Below are positions 10,601 to 16,565 of a stretch of DNA of 64,000 nucleotides, piece after piece. Origin of the DNA: CAVQDV01 sp963711375 (GTDB lineage: Bacteria > Pseudomonadota > Gammaproteobacteria > Coxiellales > Coxiellaceae); contig CAVQDV010000005.1 in NCBI GenBank assembly GCA_963711375.1, positions 2,852,001 to 2,916,000 on the forward strand, written 5' to 3'. Positions within the stretch are counted from its first letter, which is position 1; each line of letters begins with the position of its first letter. A program made the position numbers and the translations under genes. Below the pieces are notes generated by a model, which worked only from the letters and a program-made list of their open reading frames with translations, was not told where the DNA came from and ran no database searches.

Positions 10601-13369
10601 ACGGGCATTTCTGCTTTAACTGAAGTGTTTGTATATGCAGGTAAACGTGTCGCACTCGAAGTCGGTAAATCAGCTGGTGCCAAAATGGCTGAAATTGGGT
10701 TGTCGCAAGTTTGTTATCATTTGCCAAATGAAATTCAACGATTACTTGGTGAGAAAATTCACAAAGGTTTGAGCGAATCTAATGTAGTATTAGAAAAGAA
10801 AAAGCAATTACAGAAAACGATGTCAATGGTGTTTCAGATCACTGATCCAATAAAGGCTCAACAAATAATAGAAAATACTATTGCTGATACATTGCGAGAT
10901 ACGCAAGATAATACTATTTTTAATAGAATAGTTGAAACGGCATTTTCGTTGGCCACTGAAATTCCAAAGTCATTACTATTAACCTCAAATAACATGAAAA
11001 ACTTTGCGATTGGTGCCTTAATTAGTGTAATTGTTGGTGGCATTGAAACAACCTATAAATTTTCGAGATTAATTTTTATGGCGCCCACAATTTATGAAGC
11101 ATTAAATAAAAAACTGCTGGCCCAAGTCAATCAATTTAAGGCTTCTGATCTTAATGATATAAAAAACACTCTCAGTAAAGAAAATGGTGCTTATATTGAA
11201 GAACAACTCTCGCAAACATCTCATACCATTACTTCAATTATCATTAAAAAATCGATGGATGAGATTTTAAAACCAAATTTGATGGGAATGACGCAAAAGG
11301 CTCTGCATTCACTTACAAATAATCTCCAAAGAAAAAATCAAGCTTCGTTACAGGCGATTCAGTCTCGAAAACTGAATTTAGCTATGAAATCTTCTATTAA
11401 AAATAGAATAGGAACAGCTTCTCGTGTACAAAAGGCCCCTCTGGAAAATAAACCACTTCCTCCTTCTGTTGAAACTCGTCAAGGAAGATTTGCTAGAGAT
11501 ACTCCGGTTACTCGTGCTCGAAATCTAATTGATCTGGAACGGAAATTGCCTTCTAGAAATCGTGGAAGAATTGAAATTGATTTAAATCAACGAAAGTCAA
11601 TTTTAGTAACTACAAGCAAAAATGTTAATTTTTCTGGAAATATTGATCGATTTAAACTGATTCCATCTGAAATTTCAAGCGAAATTAGAACCATACTTAT
11701 GAAGCATTCCTTTGTATTAGCCCGAAATTTGTTTATTGATCAGATTAATGCTTATTGCAAGCTGAAAGAAAATTTGATTAAAGAAAAACTGAGAAAATTT
11801 CAGTTTGAACACCATGATCTTATGAAGTCATCACGTGAACAAGAAAAGAAATTAATTATTTTAATGATAGGGTTGATTTTGATTGAAAAGAAGATAATAA
11901 TCGAAACGGATAGTCTTATGGTAATGTCACATGAAGAAAGAAAAGAATATAAGCCATCTGAAATTAATATTGAAGAAGTACGCGCCCAGGCTCTGAAATT
12001 ATGCGAAGCCTGTTTATTAGAAAAGGAGGAGAAAAAGAGAATTAATATTGTGAAAGTATATTTAGGAAGTACTCAATCCGATCATTACAATATAATTGAT
12101 CAATTGAATATTTTGAACCAATTTTTTTTAAACTACGACAACGGAGAAAATAAAATGAGACAATTTGAAGGACAAAATCAGGGTGGTGCTATCGTTAAAC
12201 CAGAAAAATTTAGCGCAGCACAACACTGGTCGGAAATTGGTGGGACTGTCATAAAAGAGGGTCTCTCTTCTTTCAAAGATTTTATGGGTGAGGCTCAAAT
12301 TGCGAACCTTGTGAGTAATGAAAGTGTGAGTGAAGTTAGTTTCGTTGCAATAACAGCATTTAAGGAAATATCTAAATGCATGATGTTTTCTATACAGGCG
12401 AATTTGAAAATATACGATAATATTCGATCTATTGCACAAGGTGTTTTAGCACAACAAGAAAGTTTTCAGAGAACTTTACTCGCTATTCAAAAGCAAAAAA
12501 CAGACTTATTGGAGTCTGTGAGGGCCAGTTTAAATACAGATAGAGAAAAAAGTGTATTAGAATTAGTCGAACTCACTTTGAAATTTAATAATGACATTGT
12601 ATCCATAACAAGTTTTAGCCAATCGCTTTTTGAAAAAAAGGAGGAGATTTATAATAAGGCTAAAAATGCTGGCAGAGACAAGTTGAATGATCTAGAGCTC
12701 GCACAAATTCAGGATATTGAAAAAAATATTGAACTTAGGAGTAAAGATAAAGATCGTGCACTTGATGCCTATAATACCCAGGTAAAAGCATACGAAAATC
12801 TTCAAACGGCTAATAAGGACGTCAAAATTGCGTTCATCGATGCGATGTCGAAGGATAATGGACAGGTAAATCAGTTTATACGAGAAGCTTATGCACAGAA
12901 CTCAGAAAATATCAGGAGCTGTCTTGACTTATCTAAACAAATATTGAACGCAAATCTTAGTATCGCTTCAAAAGCAATCGATGCGATTTCGGGCAGGTCC
13001 AAAAAACAGCCGCCATCAATAGAACCTTCCAAAAATCCTTCTTTACCATCGAATGATCAAGCGGTTCAAGCTAAATGCTTTTCTAAACCAAGAATAAAAA
13101 CTGAAACGTTCTTTCAGGCTATTGGTGAATTTAAAGCCAGTGACGAGGAAAAAGCTCTAACTCTTTCAGATGAACGATTTAAGAAAAATAGAAATAATAA
13201 AATTAAAGAAGCCATATTGCCTTTCGACATTAAAAAGGGGGATCGCTTTAAAATTAAATTATTTTCTAATGAAGTATTACTGGAAAATAGTTGGGTTAAA
13301 GCACGTAGAGAAGACTCAAAGGAAAAAGGGCTCGTTCCAACTAACTTTTTGCAATTAGTGAATAAATAA
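1664..13369 (+). CDS. Giant multidomain protein: collagen-like segment, SecA-like DEAD ATPase, TPR-like segment, SH3-like C-terminus
   Basis: 3901 residues. Order seen: about 630 residues with no recognised domain; a Gly-rich, collagen-like stretch at ~636-809 (NGGNGANGQNGGDGEKGKDG); a long helical region; a SecA-like ATPase core at ~1650-2160 with Walker A GQVPTGEGKT (1708-1717), Walker B DEVD (1818-1821), GITGTLGS (1982-1989), ATNLAARG (2098-2105) and the SecA-type motif VI GRTARQG (2139-2145); a TPR-like stretch at ~2285-2350; a hydrophobic glycine/alanine-rich segment at ~2885-2978; coiled-coil-like regions; and an SH3-like domain at ~3814-3898. All ATP-site motifs are intact. It is not the housekeeping SecA, which is about 900 residues and lacks these additions. 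No signal peptide is visible. Function is unknown; a secreted or host-directed effector or toxin, or a protein-remodelling machine, are the main options. The next gene downstream may be its partner. Confidence 0.8.
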   Translation: MSRLQYNFKEANEVILPQTFFIEVFSEDFCKKKLNGSQGSNFIQVDGVDIVSQNQYFYGKGLNIAIIDQNNGKLNDFKTFNTGELLNDEIEDQKNRKELYEFIEGVSEGKIIALTTIDDFVCKLYKKFDKNENEKIDQLFRTLGSRFYFNFNPYLEKNESNIINVPSFRSGWSLVTVKGKSKALCESYEPRVINPENPINSRDHAKTKVSGSWESLDHGALQDYFGENIEGYGLYLVLLCDKIRLSNYFKMILDSISVAGLKDHCQKIIKSIIHARSFKDILTIVFKEYSDHCADLLMLSNLEKTLSQETVESFMINLKPRLFEGLGDAAKQKIESSQIVTQTKLKYIKTSTIRPSTMHQTAFSYELHNILDQILSQYNVISQLSYIRLIKEMKSSQHLIQNLKDLFQGTSEYELVDRFQYILEEIKKQGTDEFKICQKIILNILEPVKIERHETERLVIKVSGPNHLALSTVISEIDSYLKKYPEYGRDSFQGLPETDEERESYSHFLLPQNISNGELTERGIYLFRSYDGNLRAKIRHENDLIDEINLTELSKSEKEIQELLSNLEWPTRKKKVSLDSKLINYIFDLCKGVRDIYIDIPGLLYLDCDFKIPGKNIIINAHNVYVKKSSTIDLSGRNGREFLHNALSGEEIRKANNAADVECNGRSGKNGLSGAAGESSGNLIINTTVINEDEHELTIIVNGGNGANGQNGGDGEKGKDGTDGKDGEPKNEKSFFHLRSRVYVVHSTLPSPGGDGGDGGAPGLGGEGGHAGKVKIEGKETANGSAGKPGKCASNGMGAHGGVGGKYALDFVCHHVSIFWSNHKSGKYFKPEHTNHEAGAYRIEITKPWWALFVPQEYLKLPKNEDHEIATKNRKRAETGKDGGVSENTNADKNTNLAKKNEIIPLNLSNGIQYNELEHELNNFAEIRNEIEKDLANAKNEVDNKNITREKVGTETLVRFKSSELFSEIPKHISDQIYGIEDKSNPIKNNVIRNLFDEYKNIHGLDRCIIFERLLVKIEYNVRNSLKHEFISLIKNITEKKDKDELDLILEIINNDVTLINHLYQNYTIKDVKFTLAMSDCDIDNLPELFLHFRERNLTLKDLMELQYTVRRIKNDNIKIKFNKLLEEQYLKDKCSYQLYAQIKRELVAVGITKADSLHLESLLEFNRFFVEGNNKRNLSPSSSRFFKKFYQELRVYKDSTSWIPKYRDFQLNKITIDQEIKDKICDLIEEIKNKFVKSNNSDILSKMKFMMNLDLKNISNLREKFNVVLLFLPHIHLDVKEKENILKNIEYILSDVNSEISNELLEYLNKIKFILSPKIVTEESLPKDVSEKIKKLIETRHEFDDTNELQETINNLKIAEPQLFKLLKNSFPDRWIYYLLHAELYNEILVFYNNVNKDQGALSELPSEISDSLFIFIEAPSMLMVLLEKIQQEITLVNELGRYSLQDFLIVLGKRNQEYFLNQETALYLSQIPISQWTVFFEKMNLLKKLPNLTENPKLQLIMFELIGDLFNKFDKRIVTEYIRIISKITNPDYSNIISLSHCLIRYESLFTLENLFLLENHPQEEWKLCLDTEKNKFYNDGDILPTRKIIENLGLEINLHEIGEFKTKLLKTLSKIKNPEFKAKNFKYIVKPISQWDRNDIRELWVSHVAECKKDDKNWVQNHLTEVIAVVRRAVKITYDYEPHDTQLLSLLLYMDANNKGQGRLGQVPTGEGKTLTTAMLAIVLGLIGPPVNIITSSLVLAEQNIDDTRELYECFKITVSNNCDKIAQDNLKERMIRYDSAIVYGDVGSFQRDKLLANLDKNILEKRQNEFLIVDEVDNMLLDKGDNTLYLSHEMIDFRHLRHLYVEIWTAVNSPDINEYEEVEFSEIVENIIQGKIDDKNINIPEYLIDFIKYRLPIWINHAIYARKLQENKQYINEKNGIIIMDNDTGVEQLNMQWNNGLHQFLQLMKLQKFSSESLKANFQSNFNYFQSYIGKIYGITGTLGSDTDKKLFNQLYQVDFFNMPRFKKHRFYEDEGIVVNSEKKWLNEIINDVKNNSKRPILIICETIDDVEKVKCRIEEEKIHDRLHIYSKSSQKLTVGDHACPLEPGDIIVATNLAARGANFTTSTNTEQSGGLYAILSYMPPNIRIERQVFGRTARQGNKGSGRCIVFDKKFTDINELRRNRDWEAMQRAEYVRTKTLQFIHIENALYKKFLSTYAEIKKMLISGRSDQYGKDYVELQLKSLEDRWAFWLDEQDQCIQNSTRQNLESLYSAYLEFHTKMLKIAGEDNLYKFIDSPHELIALGRCCYIHKKQDSALSCFEKATILYPYHSEIAYHWQARILSEKTNASNNRAAIKRALKCELQLVEHRMSDDLIPAVTALNAAIAFNKQEGKGQAKNNFEDQIKSELALYHVQLSAIRNIIGRPLTQDMFNKSLTDDAQRTELYDKLLQKSEFVKGYRLNKKIEIKLIGEEKQISLLTPLGHKVLRLETSVIDHIEKMLAHASQLDDAGTKSISVSKESFTDLTLINKAFSHQESLDLIWNNLINIGIIKTHKMSCSSKDGKKEEKLEAINSWVKTEVSSILACEYIVVCDDKPTVEDLAKVKVGKAVLFEKKGEVFTIHFLDAEKIYRNRILKNSSDSKYQLLPSNKTSTYRLTNSKPTKKENRRINKEKLVLFESINNEQFIIHFNFEGREYRNRTVTAPEQVSLIRQVFHENEADKFDISDEDVLKQFKAIGFYFGVRLHKEDLNEILHPKNCLPGVLKLIHAITNSLSNMRYSVINGIYATNKKVSGLESLKDCAKKNRIVITHLDDINTLKKVASLNGCGLEAIIVEQSESVNKVLEYHIGQLKVFPKFNASVQDLRNYFLNGECPKEIFQFSSWYFDDVLVFERTISRWNWNAFAVAMLGVVQIALGIALEVYTIGFASQLGAMLIAEGISDLIYSAQAGITGQFSWKDYGRHKAISVAMLATTVGFLGVGAVVNGGFAALSSGFNKTGISALTEVFVYAGKRVALEVGKSAGAKMAEIGLSQVCYHLPNEIQRLLGEKIHKGLSESNVVLEKKKQLQKTMSMVFQITDPIKAQQIIENTIADTLRDTQDNTIFNRIVETAFSLATEIPKSLLLTSNNMKNFAIGALISVIVGGIETTYKFSRLIFMAPTIYEALNKKLLAQVNQFKASDLNDIKNTLSKENGAYIEEQLSQTSHTITSIIIKKSMDEILKPNLMGMTQKALHSLTNNLQRKNQASLQAIQSRKLNLAMKSSIKNRIGTASRVQKAPLENKPLPPSVETRQGRFARDTPVTRARNLIDLERKLPSRNRGRIEIDLNQRKSILVTTSKNVNFSGNIDRFKLIPSEISSEIRTILMKHSFVLARNLFIDQINAYCKLKENLIKEKLRKFQFEHHDLMKSSREQEKKLIILMIGLILIEKKIIIETDSLMVMSHEERKEYKPSEINIEEVRAQALKLCEACLLEKEEKKRINIVKVYLGSTQSDHYNIIDQLNILNQFFLNYDNGENKMRQFEGQNQGGAIVKPEKFSAAQHWSEIGGTVIKEGLSSFKDFMGEAQIANLVSNESVSEVSFVAITAFKEISKCMMFSIQANLKIYDNIRSIAQGVLAQQESFQRTLLAIQKQKTDLLESVRASLNTDREKSVLELVELTLKFNNDIVSITSFSQSLFEKKEEIYNKAKNAGRDKLNDLELAQIQDIEKNIELRSKDKDRALDAYNTQVKAYENLQTANKDVKIAFIDAMSKDNGQVNQFIREAYAQNSENIRSCLDLSKQILNANLSIASKAIDAISGRSKKQPPSIEPSKNPSLPSNDQAVQAKCFSKPRIKTETFFQAIGEFKASDEEKALTLSDERFKKNRNNKIKEAILPFDIKKGDRFKIKLFSNEVLLENSWVKARREDSKEKGLVPTNFLQLVNK

Positions 13370-13375
13370 TCTCAT

Positions 13376-13420
13376 AATTCCGGGGGTAGTTTTTACCTCC
13401 GGAATTTTCCGAATATTTTT
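13376..13420 (+). terminator. Hairpin after the giant gene
   Basis: 13-bp stem (13376-13388 with 13394-13406, one G-T wobble) around a 5-nt loop GTTTT, followed by TTCCGAATATTTTTT. It looks like an intrinsic terminator or attenuator between the giant gene and the 931-residue gene, and may lower expression of the second relative to the first. Confidence 0.65.
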
Positions 13421-13437
13421 TAATAGAGAATGTAACT

Positions 13438-16233
13438 ATGCGATTTGATGAATTTTCTAATGATTATCAACAAAAATTCCAAGAAGAAGCTGAAAAAAAT
13501 GGTCTGATCAATGATTTGGCTATGCTTTACACGATAGAAAAAGCTTCAGGAAACTTAAAAATTGCTGGTGCAATTATGGCTTTAATTCCAGGCATTGATC
13601 GTTTTGAAGCACTCTTTCAACGAGTTCAAGATATCCATGAGGATTCTTTTAGAGTCAGTTTTTCGGAAAAATGCTTAGCAACACTAATGAAAATTCAGCC
13701 AGTTCAGTTTGTTTCGTGGCGTGATGCTAAAGATTTTGATGTGTTTTTACATAGCCAAGATGGCTCTATGTTTGCAGTAAAACAACGTGAATCGTTTCTA
13801 AATTTTAGGCAACAAATTCGCATAGAGTGGACTCAGAAGGTTGCTAGTGATGGAGAAATACGTCAGGAAAAAATGATGTCAGAGTTACTGGCTGAGCAAG
13901 AAAAACTGGAAATATTTCAAAATACTATGTATGGATTGATGCACAAAAGTCATGAGGCCGAATCAAAGGCCTCTACTAAATTAGATCTAATTGCGGATGA
14001 ACAGATTAACCGTTTTACGCATCTTACTGAAGCGATGGCTAAGGTTGAATCTTTGTTATCCACACAAGGAATAGCAATTGATAAACAAACTTATTTATTA
14101 TTGCAATCCGACGCAGATTTAAGTTCTCAAATTTCATTAGTTGCCCACTATTTAATAGAACAAAATGATTTAAAACAAAGACAGGCGGATGAACGACGAC
14201 ATCAAGAACTTCGTATTGAGAACTACCAAGGGCTTATCGATGGCTTCGGGTTACTTTCAATCATTGGCCAGCGTACAAATAATTCGACTTTGACTAAAAT
14301 TAGTGGTGTATGTAGTCAAACCCTGTTAATTCATAAAGCATTTAGCGAATTAGCTAAAATGACTAGTTTTGCTGCCTTATCCCCATATGCAGCTATTGGG
14401 ATGGCCGTGCTGAATATCTTCTCATTATTTATGAAACAAGGGCCTGATTCTCATCAAGTGATACTGAAACAGTTAGAACAGCTTTCAAAGCAAATTGAAA
14501 GCATGCATCGTGATATGAAAGACCGATTTGTTAATCTTGGTCATTATCTTAATCATTTAGAGCACGTTATTATTCGTAGCTTTAAACAAATTAATTATTT
14601 GATTACGAAGCCTGTTATTCGTAGTATAGAAGAGATCCATAGTGAATTAAATCAATTAAGTTATTTAGTTCAGTTAGGTTTTCAGGATTTGTATATAAAA
14701 GATTTGAGCGATTGCGTAGCCCATATCAATAGTTTTATAGAGGGAATCACTCCGAAAATTTCGGCAGACAAACCTCAAGAATGGCTGGTTCAGTTAGCCC
14801 ATTGGGTAAAAGATAAAGCATACAATCGACAATTAACGAGTGTAGCCGTATTTTCTGAAAATAAGGGTTTGCAATGTTTGTCAGTTCCACCAAAAAAAAT
14901 GTTTTCAATTCTGCAAAAAGCCCATCCTGATTTTCGCAGTTTTATCAATATATTTTTTATAATTTCTGTGCAACAAAGTTGGACCACCGCTGAGTTGTCA
15001 GCGGTACCTCATACTGGAATTTGGTTACACTCTTTGAGTATCTATCTGAAATTAAGGGAATATTCTCAAACAAAATTTCCAATGGAATACGATCCTCAAT
15101 TTAAAGAAATACAACAAATTTATTCCCAAACCACTCGAAATATTGCGTCTTTAAATGAACTTTTAAATGAAAAATCTATAATTGAAGGTTGTTTTAAAAA
15201 AATTACAGCTTTATATAAAGCGCAATTAGAACAATTTAAATCCATACAATCGGCGAATTTAAATAATTTCGATTGCGGGAAATTAATAAAATACAACATT
15301 CCACAAAATTTTAGTTTTGAATATGTTAAAGGAAAAAATGTTTATAAAAGAAAAGGACACCAAAGAAGTTTTACTATAGAGAATGGCTTTACCGAACAAA
15401 ATGTTTTACAACTCATCGGTGAAACCGCAAAAAATGGCCACATTCCACTTTTTGACAAAACCTTTTTATTGGCTGAAAAAATGGGCTTAATTGAATTTCA
15501 TTGTATTATGCATCGTAGTATGTCTGATGATAGAAAAAGAATATATCAAACCGAAGGTAAGGCATATGGCCTTGAAATCACGTTATATATTAGAGAAACA
15601 CAAGAAAAATTTTTGTTAACCCGCGCCACACCGGGATATGCAAAATGGACCCATAGTGGGCGACATGATACCACAAAAACCATTGATTGGCATAAGTATG
15701 CTCTCCCAAAAAAAACTCAGCTTGATTCAGTTAATATTCAATTGGCTCTTGCAAAAGTACAGCACGTACTCGATTTGCGTATTAAAGAACAAAATGAACC
15801 TTTTTATCAAAAAATTGCCCATGAATTACAACATGAATGGTCAATTGCCAATGAGTTGCTCCAGTATCTGCAACTTGGAAAAATGCTGCACCGATTTACC
15901 TGTTTTGGGTATCAAGATTTTGATTATCAGCAAGCAATAGATCAAATTTGTAATTTATTGAAAGCCTGCAATGAAAATCTATTAGCTTCTGAAAGCCCTA
16001 TAAATAAATTTTTTCAGGATTTGCCAAACAAAATTGAACAATTAATCACTTTCCAACCTAAGCTCACTTTGAACAACAGTGCACTCGAACCTCTGCAAGA
16101 TCTCTTACAGGGAAGATTAATCTTGCAACAATTTTTGCAAAGTCGAGTGGGGATATTTGGCAATCATACAATTCCTACTGTTGGCCTTCCTTACTCCTCG
16201 AAGGGAAAAGAATTTCTATTTTTAGGTAACTAA
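13438..16233 (+). CDS. Large helical protein of unknown function
   Basis: 931 residues; I do not recognise the family. The protein looks almost wholly helical. The N-terminal ~270 residues are rich in charged heptad-like stretches. A single moderately hydrophobic segment near residues 305-330 (SPYAAIGMAVLNIFSLF) is followed at once by an amphipathic coiled-coil-like region (ILKQLEQLSKQIESMHRDMK) to about residue 420. The rest is a mixed domain without known motifs. One hydrophobic hairpin flanked by long helices is also seen in helical pore-forming toxins, but nothing here proves that. It lies 68 bp after the giant SecA-like gene on the same strand, behind a hairpin, and has similarly AT-rich codon use, so the two probably arrived and act together. 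No signal peptide is visible. Confidence 0.7.
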   Translation: MRFDEFSNDYQQKFQEEAEKNGLINDLAMLYTIEKASGNLKIAGAIMALIPGIDRFEALFQRVQDIHEDSFRVSFSEKCLATLMKIQPVQFVSWRDAKDFDVFLHSQDGSMFAVKQRESFLNFRQQIRIEWTQKVASDGEIRQEKMMSELLAEQEKLEIFQNTMYGLMHKSHEAESKASTKLDLIADEQINRFTHLTEAMAKVESLLSTQGIAIDKQTYLLLQSDADLSSQISLVAHYLIEQNDLKQRQADERRHQELRIENYQGLIDGFGLLSIIGQRTNNSTLTKISGVCSQTLLIHKAFSELAKMTSFAALSPYAAIGMAVLNIFSLFMKQGPDSHQVILKQLEQLSKQIESMHRDMKDRFVNLGHYLNHLEHVIIRSFKQINYLITKPVIRSIEEIHSELNQLSYLVQLGFQDLYIKDLSDCVAHINSFIEGITPKISADKPQEWLVQLAHWVKDKAYNRQLTSVAVFSENKGLQCLSVPPKKMFSILQKAHPDFRSFINIFFIISVQQSWTTAELSAVPHTGIWLHSLSIYLKLREYSQTKFPMEYDPQFKEIQQIYSQTTRNIASLNELLNEKSIIEGCFKKITALYKAQLEQFKSIQSANLNNFDCGKLIKYNIPQNFSFEYVKGKNVYKRKGHQRSFTIENGFTEQNVLQLIGETAKNGHIPLFDKTFLLAEKMGLIEFHCIMHRSMSDDRKRIYQTEGKAYGLEITLYIRETQEKFLLTRATPGYAKWTHSGRHDTTKTIDWHKYALPKKTQLDSVNIQLALAKVQHVLDLRIKEQNEPFYQKIAHELQHEWSIANELLQYLQLGKMLHRFTCFGYQDFDYQQAIDQICNLLKACNENLLASESPINKFFQDLPNKIEQLITFQPKLTLNNSALEPLQDLLQGRLILQQFLQSRVGIFGNHTIPTVGLPYSSKGKEFLFLGN

Positions 16234-16243
16234 ATCACCAACA

Positions 16244-16263
16244 GTTCCCGCTAGCGCGAGAAC
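16244..16263 (+). terminator. Hairpin after the 931-residue gene (dispersed palindrome)
   Basis: GTTCCCGC-TAGC-GCGAGAAC forms an 8-bp stem with one C-A mismatch, 11 nt after the stop codon. No T-run follows. Its core resembles the hairpin at 23981-24000, so it is likely a copy of a small repeated intergenic palindrome acting as a transcript end. Confidence 0.45.
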
Positions 16264-16480
16264 ATCAGGTGTGGTCTCTGATCCATGCCAAGCCCGCACA
16301 GAGAAATCAACCTGTCGGATTGTTTGATATCATGCCTGACCTGAGCGCCAGCGGGCATCCCCACTGCTGAGGGCGTTAATACCAGGAAGGAGTTTCCGCT
16401 TTAGGGAGAACTCCTGGTTAAAAATGCACCAGATTGAATGATGCTACTTTAGCAGCCAAAGTTCGTCTTTAACTAGGCTT
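16264..16480. other. Gene-free stretch with an inverted repeat
   Basis: No coding potential that I can support. The stretch is clearly richer in G and C than the genes on either side. ACCAGGA (16381-16387) pairs with TCCTGGT (16412-16418), with the alternative pairing AGGAGTT (16388-16394) / AACTCCT (16409-16415). It may be a degraded repeat or mobile-element remnant; I see no transposase and no tRNA. Confidence 0.4.
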
Positions 16481-16561
16481 AATATGCTGAAATTCGCATT
16501 TTCAGTAGATAATATTCTGAAATTCGCCTATAATCTTCTTATCAACTATTCTGGAGTTCGC
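16481..16561 (+). repeat. Three direct repeats (iteron-like operator) before the Fic gene
   Basis: Three 17-bp copies in the same orientation: AATATGCTGAAATTCGC at 16481-16497, AATATTCTGAAATTCGC at 16511-16527 and ACTATTCTGGAGTTCGC at 16545-16561. The start-to-start spacings are 30 and 34 bp, about three helical turns, so all sites face the same side of the DNA. A perfect TATAAT lies between copies 2 and 3, and copy 3 contains the GGAG of the ribosome binding site. This geometry fits a repressor operator, most simply bound by the AbiEi-like N-terminus of the Fic protein itself. Confidence 0.65.
16529..16534 (+). promoter_or_regulatory. -10 element of the fic promoter
   Basis: Perfect TATAAT, 31 bp before ATG 16566, sitting between two of the direct repeats. 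The -35 region (about 16506-16511, TAGATA) is poor, consistent with a promoter that is controlled or activator-aided. Confidence 0.5.
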
Positions 16562-16565
16562 CGAA

